A stretch of 64,000 nt of DNA from Colius striatus (lineage: Eukaryota > Chordata > Aves > Coliiformes > Coliidae), in the NCBI RefSeq assembly GCF_028858725.1, contig NC_084762.1, forward strand, positions 8,627,374 to 8,691,373, read 5' to 3'. The first letter of the stretch is position 1. Every line of letters begins with the position of its first letter. Below the pieces are notes generated by a model. It ran no database searches, was not told the DNA's origin, and saw nothing but the letters and a program-made list of their open reading frames with translations. The position numbers were made by a program, and so were the translations under genes. Below, piece by piece: positions 13,501 through 25,500 of this stretch.

Positions 13501-16500
13501 AGACTAATTAAATGCATTTGGTTTTGTCTCCAGTACTGTCCTGTGGAAAGAAAATATGAATGAGGGCCCTGTTTCTCAATTCACTTCCAAGTCTGTGCAA
13601 GGAATTGACATTTTTTATGACACTTGTCTTCTAATCCCAGGTATCCTTGCAGTACCATGCAGTACCATGCAGCATAGGAAAGGAAAATAGGAAAGAGGCT
13701 TATTCTTCTTTCCAGTTTTAGTGCATTCTAGTTCTATATCTTTCCAATTCTGAGAATCACAGTAGTGTTTGAGGTTCCTCCTTCACTTGGGGAATGAATT
13801 GAGAGTGCCAGAAATTCATGTCGTTTAATTTTAGTCCAACACAGTGCCCCTTTGTAGCTTTATACAAGTCCCTGGTTTTCCACTTTTCATTTATTTATTA
13901 AAAGGACTGACCATGTGATACATGTGGATATTAGAACACTCTGAAAGGAAATCAAGTGAACTAGTTGTGTAGAAACTAGGTATCAAAATTTGGGATATGC
14001 CAGACATGCCACTAGTCAGTCATTTTGGGTGGCTCTTTCTGTAGAAAAACAATTTAGTATCTGTTTGAGATGAGGTCTCAAGGTGCTCCAAATCACTCAA
14101 GACAGCCTACGGGAAATTTGCCTGCAAAACCATGATTGTTTGCACAAGTGTGCCAAAAATGAACGCAGATTGGATTAAAGCAGACTTTCCCTGCAGTCTG
14201 TGTTTGAAGTCAGTACCAAGGTAGCAAAAAGAGCACAGAACTGATGGAACAATAACACTGGAAGCCAGGCCTAATTCCTGGACTAATGATGAGGAGTGAA
14301 CTGTTTCATTTCTGAGAGCTTATTAAAAAAGCCCCAAAAAGCATGAAGAGAGGGGAGTATGGAGGAAGCAACTCTCCCTGTACCTGATGTCTGTTTTACT
14401 TTCTCCTGGTGTATTTTTAAGTGAGCTGCCTTTGAAAGGGCATCCTTACCACTCCAGATGGAAAGGCAAGCTGTGATGCTGTGACAACATCCTGTAGCAA
14501 AACCCTGACTATCAGCTAGAACATGACAGTTCAGTTCCTGCACTTAATCCATGTTTTGTGTCCTTTTCGTTCTCCATCTTACTCCTTCCTCTTTTGTTTC
14601 CCGTTTATCTTCACTGATCAGTACTCCATAAATCTCTGAGCAGCAAAGCCTCTCACAACAAACCAATCCTAGCAAAATAAAGATTTTAGAGTAGGTAAAA
14701 GACACTTGTGGTATTCCTGTTTCTTAACCAGCAAAGTCAGTAATTGAGAAGGAATCTTAAAGGCTGAAGTGATACTCTCACTCTTTGGTGCTTTAGTGTT
14801 AAAAGCACACCCAAAAATACAGAATCAGAGTTTGAAAATAGCAGCACCACCATTTCCAGGCTACATCACCTGTGTCCCTACTCAAACCCCAATAGCAGAG
14901 CTAATATTAAATAGAAGACTTGAGAGTTTTTGCCTAACTACTCTGTACAGTTAAACAGGAGGAGGTCACTATTCTAACAGATTAGAATAATAATCAGATT
15001 ATTTAAAAGAGTTAAAAAATAAAGTATTTCAAAGGTTCCATCCGTTGCTTTTGCTAAAAGAAAAAGATAAACACTTTGCATACTTAATTTCATTGAGAGA
15101 CCTGCTGAGCTATCATCTCTAAATGCCTGCTGTTCAGGACTATTTATAACTCTGGCAATTTTCTGGCTCTTGTTGCCTTTCTAAAATCATCATGATATTC
15201 CCAAATAAATGTGTTTTCAAATATGTAATTTGTGCGTATCTAGCTGCTTCTTGTCCTCAAAGGTTGAATTTAATGTCCTTTTGAACAGCTGTAGTTCTTA
15301 AAATAATACTCCATGTCAGTCTGGCATGTATTTTTCTTGATGATGATGTATCTTTCTGTATCTTTGTTCCTCCAGGAGAGAAGGTTGCACATGTACATAG
15401 TTTACTGCCAAAACAAACCAAAGTCTGAGCACATTGTCTCAGAATACATTGATACATTCTTTGAGGTAAGTTCCTAAGAGGATATATACAATGTGAGGGG
15501 TGTGTACAAATCATTTGTATTATCTTATAAAAAACCTCAACTGAAGCAGCACATATCATTGTTAGTTTAAAATGATAATTTCTTACTCTTTCTGTTCTGG
15601 TTTCTCAAGTCTGGTCCAGGCTTCTAGAGATGTGTTAATCTCTAGGGCAAGAAAACTAAAGTTTAGGTTTAAAATGTTAATTAATCAGCAGAGTCTCATC
15701 CTCACTAGCCCTAGCCCAAGCAATTGACAGTGCGTATTATTTCAGGTGTCAGTTTTGGATGAGCAAAGATCATTGTCAAAAATAGACTATATATGACCTG
15801 TGATTGGAAAATTCCATCTCACTGAACACTCTTTTCAAAAGAATCTACGGAAGTTGTTTAGGGAGAGGAATACTTTGGAGACAAAGCTGATACAGATGAA
15901 GGAAAGGACTCGAGCTTTTGCTAACTTAAGATTAGATTCTGCTCTGACTTCTGCCAAGTTCTGCTTTAACAGTGATATATTCAACCATTAGTAGTTGTAA
16001 ATCCTGTGTTACTAACTCAACAAAACAAACTTGTTCTAACTGAACGAACAAAACCCTGTTTGTTTTACAACCCTCAGGATTTAAAGCAACGCCTGGGCCA
16101 CAGACTTCAGCTCACGGACTTGCTAATAAAACCTGTGCAGAGAATTATGAAATACCAGCTGTTACTAAAGGTGAAGTGATGTTGAGATCAATGATTTGAT
16201 GTGTCAATGGATGTGTTTTCTTTTTTAAATGTTGCTGATGCTTTTCCACTCTCCTCCAAAAGAGAGCCCAGCTTTTTAAGCAATGGTGTGTATTTATTTT
16301 CTGAGCAGGTTGAGATAGCTTGGGCAGATTTTTGCTTTTAACAGTTGAAGACCAAAGGAAGCCAAGACAGTGCCATGGAAATGTTTAGAATTTGTACCAA
16401 TGTCATATGAAAGGGAGAGGGATCTCCCAAGTATTTTCAGATGTAAATGAGGTATGAGTTGCTGGGACTCATCCTAATTTTCCCATCTACTTCTGCCGTC

Positions 16501-19500
16501 GTTTTAATATCACAGAAGTGTTTAATGAAGAGCAACTCCGTGTTTCACAGAGGTCATTGCCTTCATACACATTCTTGTATAAGCCAAATCAAAACAATGA
16601 ATAAATGTTTTTTAAAAAGAGAGGGAAAGCACTGCAGCAGAAGCTTTAAAGAGAAATTTTTTTCTATGTGTCTTCTCCAGTCTGTTCTTCTCTGACAGAG
16701 GATAGCCAATTCAGATCTTCTTAGATTTCTCTTTGCTGACTGATGAGTAAAGAACTCATATTACTGCTTGCTTTCTTTTTCAGGACTTCCTCAAATATTC
16801 TAAAAAAGCTAATCTGGACACAACAGAACTAGAGGTACTTGAGACATTTTCTCTTAGTGAATTGAATGCTCTTTACTCTGAACTTCTCTTGTTTTGAGAA
16901 GTTCACTTTTCCTTTTCTGATCTTCTTGAGAATGTGATTATAAGTGTTTATTTTTCACATTTCTCTTCTAAAGCATAGAACAGAATGTTCTAAATGTGTT
17001 CTAAACCATAGCAAAAGAGACTAAATTTTACACTGCTAACTCATTTGGAAAATAAAACTCTGACTTTTTATTTGTCTTGAACAGAGAGCTGTAGAGGTCA
17101 TGTGTATAGTACCAAAACGGTGTAATGACATGATGAATGTTGGCCGCCTCCAAGGATTTGATGTAAGTTGACTGGGGATTTGCTTAGAGTTTTTGTCAGA
17201 ATCTCTAGAAATTAACCATTAATGTTGTGAGGAGAATGGGGATATGCTGCCTTGCTATCTGGTTAGCTGGTAGATGGAGCAGTGAATGAAAAATCATGTC
17301 TTAACCTTGTCGAGAACTTTTTCCTGGGAAACTTTACCTGTTATGTCAGTCATGCTAAGTAAATCCTTCTGCAAAATCTGTTACAGTTCCCTTACTGACT
17401 AATGACTGGTGGAATAGGGAAGTGATGTTAGCAGCAGATGAGCAGGCTTGACCTCAGTAACGTAGACAAAGGAGTAGTTGCTAAGGTCAATGAAGTAGCT
17501 GAGGCAACTGTACCCCTTCTCCTTGTTTTGCCAAGTCTGGAAGAGGTGAAAGTTGGCTGTTGAAGCAGTATACATCAGCCCTTTCTGCTACTTCAAGCAC
17601 TTTCTTCTCCTTCAAGCTAGGAACTTGAATTCATCCCTTTTTCAGCTTCTGGAAGTCATTGGAAGAGTATGTGAGTTACTGTGGGAGTTACTGAGAATGC
17701 AGAGATGAAAGCCTTAGTGTCACAAGCCTCAAATTGCAGTATGAATTGAAAAGGTTGGGGTGGATTTTGGGATGTGTTTTTCTTGATGAAGTTTGGATTT
17801 TGAGAAAGGACATGAGAATGTCTTGCATATAGAAGGATCAATGAATATGTAATCATCAGTGACACTCAGGGATTGGGAAATCATACACAAAGCTATTTTA
17901 CCCTGAGCATTTGCTGAGAAAGGTTGATTGGGAAAAGAAATGAAGAACTGCACTAAATGTGTTTCTGCTTGTCTCTCTGTTTAGGGTAAAATTGTAGCCC
18001 AGGGTAAGCTCCTGCTTCAGGACACATTCTTGGTTACAGACCAGGACACAGGACTTCTGCCACGCTGCAAGGAGAGACGGGTCTTCCTGTTTGAGCAGAT
18101 TGTCATTTTCAGTGAGCTGCTAGATAAAAAGAAAGGTTTCTCCATGCCCGGATTCTTGTTTAAAAACAGTATCAAGGTAACTGTTGCGTGTGAGTCTTTG
18201 CGTCCCCTGCACAAATCCTGCTAAGGTAACAGTTTCTGATTCAGTGTGGGATCACTAATGACATCTAGATGTACAAGCATATAAAGCACACTGGGGTGTC
18301 AGTCATTTCCTCAAGTTACTGCCTACCAAATTTGTGCTTACTCTAATAAATGGAAGTCTTTGGAAGGGTTGTCAGGCATTGCAACGGGCTGCCCAGAGAG
18401 GTGCTGGAGTCACAGCCCCTGGAAGTGTTTAAGAGACAGGTGGATGTTGCACTTAGGGAAATGGTCTAGTGGTTGATAGAGCTGAGACAAAGGCTGGACT
18501 TGATCTTAAAGGTCTCTTCCAGCTGAAACGATTCTGATTCCCACATGAATCATACCAAAACCAGATGTTCTTGTACAAAGCTGGACAAGCATTCACAAAT
18601 TGTTTAGTCTTCAGCTCCGTGCTGTATGAACATCCCATTGCAAAGTCACTGCTAAGTTATGATAGTAACTCTTTTCTTATCCCTTCTTCTGAATTTCAGA
18701 GGAAATCAGTCCAAATGTGCAGGTGACATTTTTCAGCAGTGCTGCTTTCTTGGATGTGTCAGCTCTTCCTCAAACAAAAAGTATTTATGCCCACTTCAAG
18801 CTTTCTTTGAAACAAAAACTGATTCTACTAGGGCCCACCAGCACTCCTTATGAAGCCTTTTGAGTGGACCCTGCTTCCTTTCGTTCACCTCAGTGCTCTG
18901 CCTGCCAGCCAAGCATCCCATGTAGTGCTGGCTGGGCAGCCTGTTCCAAGGTACTGCTGTATCCACAGCAGAAGCCTTCAATGTGGGACAGAGGTAGAGC
19001 TCCATAGCAGGCTCAGCATTTTAAATAACACAAAGGGAGAGTAAGAGCTGGTGGAGAACACTGGGCCATACTGACCAGCTGAAGATGACAGTGTGGCAGT
19101 GGGCTGTACACTAGTACAGCACAGTAGTTTACTGTAATCCTTCATTTTGTGGTGGTGTACTGAGGGAAAGAATGGTCATCATTTGAAGATCTGACTCTGA
19201 GCTCCCAAGTAAGAGCTTTTACAGACATGTTCCTCATAAAATACATCAAGTAAATCATCTCTTTTGTGGGTTTTTTTTTACTGAAGGTGAGTTGCCTTTC
19301 CCTGGAGGAAAACGTGGACAGCGATCCATGTAAATTTGCACTAACATCAAGAACGGGCGATGTCACGGAGACCTTTGTTTTGCATTCTGCTAGTCCAGGA
19401 GTCCGCCAGCTATGGATCCATGAGATCAATCAGATTTTGGAAAACCAGCGCAATTTTTTAAATGGTAAATCATTTCCTCTCCTCAAAAGTTTATAATTGA

Positions 19501-22500
19501 ACAACTCTCTCATCTCTCATTTCTTGGCTTTGAAACGCAGGCTCCCTTCTTCCTGAGCCACCGCAGAACAGTTGGGTGCTATGTGCCACGTTTCTGCTTC
19601 AGAACAGATGCTGGCATTTATTCGAAGGGTGGTACTCTGAATTTACATGGTGTTCTCTCAGTGAAATGTTCCAAATGTTTTGTAGGAGTGAATCAAGATT
19701 GGCACCATGCATTGAGGTGGAGAGTCTGTGTACCCTTTTTAAACAAAAGCAAGTCTTTAAAGGCTAACCTCAAGCAGAATTTTAAGCATCTATTCAGAAT
19801 ATGTTTTGCTTGTGTTATTTCGGTGGCCATTGTTGTCACTCTAATTGTGGCAGCAACATTCAGATTCTGCAGGAGAAAAGCAGAAGATGGTAGTGATTGC
19901 TGTGACACTAGAAGGTTCTTGCTGTAGATACCTCAATATAGGTGGGTTTTTTTAAGAGTTGTAATGGATGGAACAAGGAGCTGAGAATTTGGAGTAAAAG
20001 CTGTTTTTCTTCCAAACCTGGCTATTGACTGACATTGTGTTCCTAGAGGAGAACACTTCTCCCTGGCTTCTTTAATTAGGGGTACCATGTAACAGGTCAC
20101 AAAGCTGTGACATAGAAAAGTGGCTTGAGCTCTACATCATGACCAGCATTGCTAAGTGAGTTTATCTTATGTGAACAGCACTCCCCCTTTGCCAATAAGC
20201 GTGTCTGTTTTAAACTGTTCCTGTTCCCTTTCCTGCCCTCCTTTCCCCGCTCGTCCCCGTTGCAGCCTTGACGTCCCCAATCGAGTACCAGAGGAACCAC
20301 AGCGGTGGCGGAGGCGGCAGCGGGAGCAGCAGCGGTAACAGCAGCGGCCCCAGCAGCTGTAGCGGCCTCCCCAGCTCCAGCCGTAGCCGGCCGTCCCGGA
20401 TCCCCCAGCCTGTCAGACACCATTCCCCAGTCCTGGTCTCCTCTGCAGCCTCGGCCCAAGCAGAGGCAGACAAGATGTCAGGTATGTCCATTCACACTCT
20501 CTCCCTGCCACACTACACCACCTCCTTAGAAACTGGCCTGAGCCAGCCAGACAGGCACCCTCCCAATACAGAACCGGACGGTCCTCAGAGAGAAGCTGAG
20601 CAGATCCCCAAGATGAAAGTTATGGAAAGCCCCAGGAAGACAGCGGGAAACATTTCTGGCTCGGCCGATGGAGCCCAGAAAGACTCACGTGGAAGCTCAG
20701 AGGACAGTCGATCAAGAAACAGCATAGGATCACTGACGCTTGGGAAGCCGAGGCCAGGAGCCATCTCACCACTGAACTCTCCTCTCTCCACGACTTTCCC
20801 TTCTCCTTTTGGCAAAGAAACCTTTCCGCCCAGCAGCCCCCTGCAGAAGGGCTCCTTTTGGAGCTCCATCCCAGCATCCCCTGCCAGCCGCCCTGGCTCC
20901 TTCACTTTCCCTGGGGACAGTGACTCCCTCCAGCGACAGGTCCACCGCCACTCTTCACACAGCAAGGACACAGACCGCATGAGCACATGCTCCTCGACCA
21001 GCGAGCAGTCAGTTCACTCCACCCAGAGTAACGGGGTAAGAGCGCAGCACCTCTGTCCTGCGAGCTCTTCTAAAACCTTCCCGTGCTCCTTTTCTGTGCC
21101 TTGCCATCACTCTCCGTACTAACTTCTGGCTCTCCAGTGCTGCACTGCTCTGAAATAATCAACTGTTCCAATATCTTCCGCGCATTAAAAAGCCAAAGTC
21201 GTCTACCTCTGTGGATGTATACATCCAAACATGGATATGTATACAGACGCAAAAGCGGCTGCTAACATTAGATGCGATTTCTGCCTCTGCTGAAAACATA
21301 GATCATTAGGCTGATACTAACTTGCTGTCCTTGCTTTTTTCGTCTCTAATACGAAGGCACATAATTAACATGCTGAAGCGTGGCAGCCAGAGCACCTTGG
21401 GGGTATGCGTTTTGGCCAGCACTTAAACCTGACTTGGAGGTTTTGGCAGATTGCCTTGAGGCTCTTTTCCCTTTCACGCACAAATCCGCCACCGTTGTCC
21501 CCTTGAGTTTTAACTTCATGGAGACATCTACAGTATGTTCCCTGGGCTGCTCAGGTTTTATTTTTTAATCATTTTTTTTCTTTCCCCCCTCTCCTTTCAG
21601 CCTCAGCTGATGTGTACAACACTCTCTTTAAATCCGTTGTCTGATCAAGGAAGCTTTCTGCAATCCATTCAAAACAGGCCAACAAAACCTAGCTAAAAAT
21701 AATACTTCTCCTACTACAACCAAACAGATAGCGGTTCTGCTTATCTCTCTTGCTTTGTAAGAAGAACTGGTTTAGGGCATCTGGAGATTGAAGCTTTTTA
21801 TTATGCACTTGGTTGTGTTTGTGCAGAAAGTTTGGGTATCGACAGGATCCACGTTCTCTGTAATAACATCCACCAGGAAACGCAACACGGGAATCACAGG
21901 GGCATGTGCAGATATAAAACAAATCTTTCAAGGCACTTGCCATGGATGTGGTAGGCAGGCTATGGTGCCTTCTCTTCTTCGACTCACCTTTGATTCTTCT
22001 CTCACTAAGTGTTGTGTTCACAGATGTTTGTTTTTCCACTCTCTCACAAATAGAATGCAATACCAGTTTTGCAAATCACCTAACTTGCCAGACCTTTGTT
22101 TTTAAATGCATGCGTTTCTTGATAAAACTGTTTAACACACAGAGCTTTCTCACCTTCTTAGTTCTGACACTTTTGTAATACCTTCAGAAGATTAAAACAA
22201 CTGTGCTTTGCATGTATTGTATTTTTATCCTGATTTTCCTTCAGCTTTTCGTTTGGTTTAGCTCTATCTTATGTTCTTCAGTATAGCAAAATATGATGGT
22301 AATATAATCTCTGGGATAATTTGAGTGGTTTGCAATTACCACAGAGTATGTGAATCAAGGTGGTGTTATATGCAGAGAAGACTTTGCATAGTGTTAATTG
22401 ATGTTAATCCATTAAAAAAAGAGAGGGGAAGGGACAGGATGGCGTTGAGTCTCCAAAACATTTGAATTTCGGTACTCTCTCAGCAAAGACACTATTGTTT

Positions 22501-25500
22501 TTTGACCTTTCTGTTCTACTTCACAACTATCAATCAAAGTTTCATAGTCTTTCAGTTTGGTAATCAAGATGGGTCATAATTCTTCATTTATAACCTCTTT
22601 TCTAGACTGTACTTGAACAGAATTTCACACCGCTTTCAACAAGGTAGAGAAAGTGGGCTGTGAAGGTTTATTTTGATTTAACTATTTGTGTGTATATGTG
22701 GGAAGAGTTTTTTGTATTTTAATTGTAAATCCTTCCATAATCTAGTAATTGAGGTCAGTGATGACCAGCAGAACTTGCAGTAGGAAATATCAATTGTGCA
22801 ATAATAGTTACTTCCTTGCAAGGCAAAACATACATTTCTGATACAAACACATTCACAAGAACATTTGTCACTTAGTAGCTACCAGGCACTCGTTTATTTA
22901 ATAGATTTATTTGTCCTTGTTGAAAATAAGAAATATTCAAAGTTTTAATGTGATCCTACAGTTATTTTTTTAAAGTTACATTACAGGAAGGTCAGTCCTG
23001 CATCTACACAAAGTCTGCTGCATGCTCAGAAACAGTATGTTCAGAAATAGGGTGAGGGGCAAGGGTAAGGTCTTACATTGATTTTGCAGTTTCAGCCTTC
23101 TCTTCATTTCCCCCTGTAAGTCTAGCAGAGAAAGTTAACCAACTCTATTCAGAGAAACCATTTTTGTTTTCATCTAACTAACAGAATCTACAGAGTTGTA
23201 ATCTCAATTTGAATAATGACTGAATAAGAGACTGGATTTTTTGTTCTACTCTTCCTACTTTGTCTGAATCATGGAAAGATCTTGCTAACACCAAAGACAG
23301 TCCTCTAAGACAGACAAAGTGAGTTCTCCCATTGGAAATACAACATATGGAATTAACAGAAATATCCTTTAGTAGAGATACCATCCAGGATGAGATTTTT
23401 CTCTCTGTGGCAGCAATTGCTTCATCATCCTAACAGGGAGAACAAGATGGAGCAGACTTGAATCACCCAATTAAATGAACTAGTCCAGATAGAATAAAAT
23501 GTACAGACTCACTGGAAACCAAAGCATCAGTGTGCTGAACACTCTGTAAATGAGTCATCCCAGATTGTTCCTTTCCAAATGTCTTGGTTTCTCAGCCAAA
23601 GCACTCGTAGGGAATCACCAACCCTGAGAGGTGGAGTGACTTGTTCAAGGCCACAGGCAGATGAGAAGAGAACATGGTTTTCAGGGCTCTCAGCATACCA
23701 TGCTGTCCACTCAGCCCTGCTGCATCCTCTCAACACCGAGGGGAGAAAGTTTTGACAGTTGTGATCAAAAAGGTTACAAGGTTTTAATCCTGTGTGCGAA
23801 GCTTTCCATTCCCTGCTGGCACATACGTGATGCTTAGTTCCATATAAGCAAAAGTAACCTTCAGCTATAGCTGAATACTGATTTCCTTCATGGCAACTGG
23901 TACTAAGCCATAGTGAGCCCTCACTGGTCATAACCTTAAACAGTTTGAAGTAAGAACAGAGACAAAAGACAGGCGCACACATACCTACGTGCCTCTTGAC
24001 ATACTGTTCTAGGCCATCCACTTCATTTTTTAACTTGTTTGAAGAAAGAAATAACTTATTTCAGGGAACAGGGTGCATAGTTTGATGACAGGTTTCACAC
24101 TTCCATTTATTAAACCTCACATGAGAAGTGCATGTAAATGGACAAAAGGAGTCTTGCTTTTAAATGTACACCTGATACACCTGATAGGCTGTAACTAGCT
24201 TTCTACTAATGCTTGGTGGAGAAGCAAACAGTAGCTGAAAGTGCGTAGCACTCAGCTGTCACAGTCACTAAGCAGAAGTGAGATTTCCAGCTTTATTCTG
24301 ATAGTTTGGTGGACTTATTTTGCCCAAGAAATGAATAATTTCTTGTTTCAGTGATCTACATCATCCCATGGAATAAACCTGATCATACAGATTGAACCAG
24401 AGACAAGCCTTGTGGTTTTGAAACACTCCATCCAAAGCCCATTTTGTTCTTTTGTATCTTATGATGCTTTGTGTGCCAGAAGGCTGGTGTCTGAGATGGG
24501 ACAAATAGTGCCAGGAAAGACTATGTACATTTTTCATTGTGCATTTCCAGTGTTTATGAGGTAGTGATTGTGATTTTGAAACTGCACCTGTAAGACCATG
24601 AAAAAATTGTCCTAGGTGCTGTACTGTAGGTTTTTTTGGCTGATAAAGATGTGAGGTTCAGTGTCTGGGCTTGAAAGGAAAAGCAGTTGAGATCTCTGTA
24701 TAAACTGACTCTTAGGTGAAGGAAGTAGCTTTGAGTAAAAGTAACTGGAATAGATTTCTGCAGCAACTCTGTGTGAAGGTATTCAAAGATCAACCTAACT
24801 TGCACAAGATAAATAGACATAGGCAGCTTTAAAAGAGAAATTGTAGCTCTTTGACTACAGCTTAAGTTGTGTGGATTATGCAGGTAAATGTAGCAGGCCA
24901 AGAACAGCCTGTCTTCCTCACGAACTTTAAACTTGATTCTTTTCCCTCCCCTCTTTCTGCTTCCAATTGCCGCTTGCAGAGTGAAAGTAGCAGCAGTAGC
25001 AATATCTCCACCATGCTGGTGACACACGATTACACGGCAGTGAAGGAGGATGAGATAAATGTCTACCAAGGAGAGGTCGTGCAGATTCTAGCCAGCAACC
25101 AACAGAACATGTTTTTGGTGTTCAGAGCCGCCACTGATCAGTGCCCCGCAGCCGAGGGCTGGATTCCCGGCTATGTCTTGGGGCATACCAGTGCAGTCAT
25201 CATTGACAACCCTGATGGAACCATCAAGTGAGTGCCTGGGGGGATGTGAAAGGGGAGAAGGAAGAAAAACTTCCAATTTAGATAAGGCTTTGAATATTTT
25301 AACCAAAAGTTGATGTGGTGTTTGAGAAATAAATGAATGTCAAGCAGAATGAGTGGCTGAGAGGTCCATTAGCAAACTTCAAAATACAGGCTAGTAAGAA
25401 AGAGCCCAGAAACAAGTATTCTTTATTAAAAAGCTGTAGTAGTGCAATCTTCTGGGAAAAGATGATGAAGGAATACCTGATGTAAGAGCAGCAAAAGTTA

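Noticed and set aside
18850-19044. Possible CR1 fragment with GGGCAGCCTGTTCCAAGG
   Set aside because: Only a short match to the CR1 GGCTGCCCAG block in reverse. The flanks do not follow the consensus.
20210-20491. Minus-strand frames across exon w14
   Set aside because: They are Ala/Gly/Leu-rich mirror images of the Gly/Ser codon repeats.
23527-24021. 164-codon minus-strand frame in intron w14
   Set aside because: It runs through the MIR-like remnant and matches no protein family I recognise.
24554-25069. 171-codon minus-strand frame
   Set aside because: It overlaps the antisense of the SH3-2 exon and its upstream intron. It is a shadow of real coding sequence plus chance.
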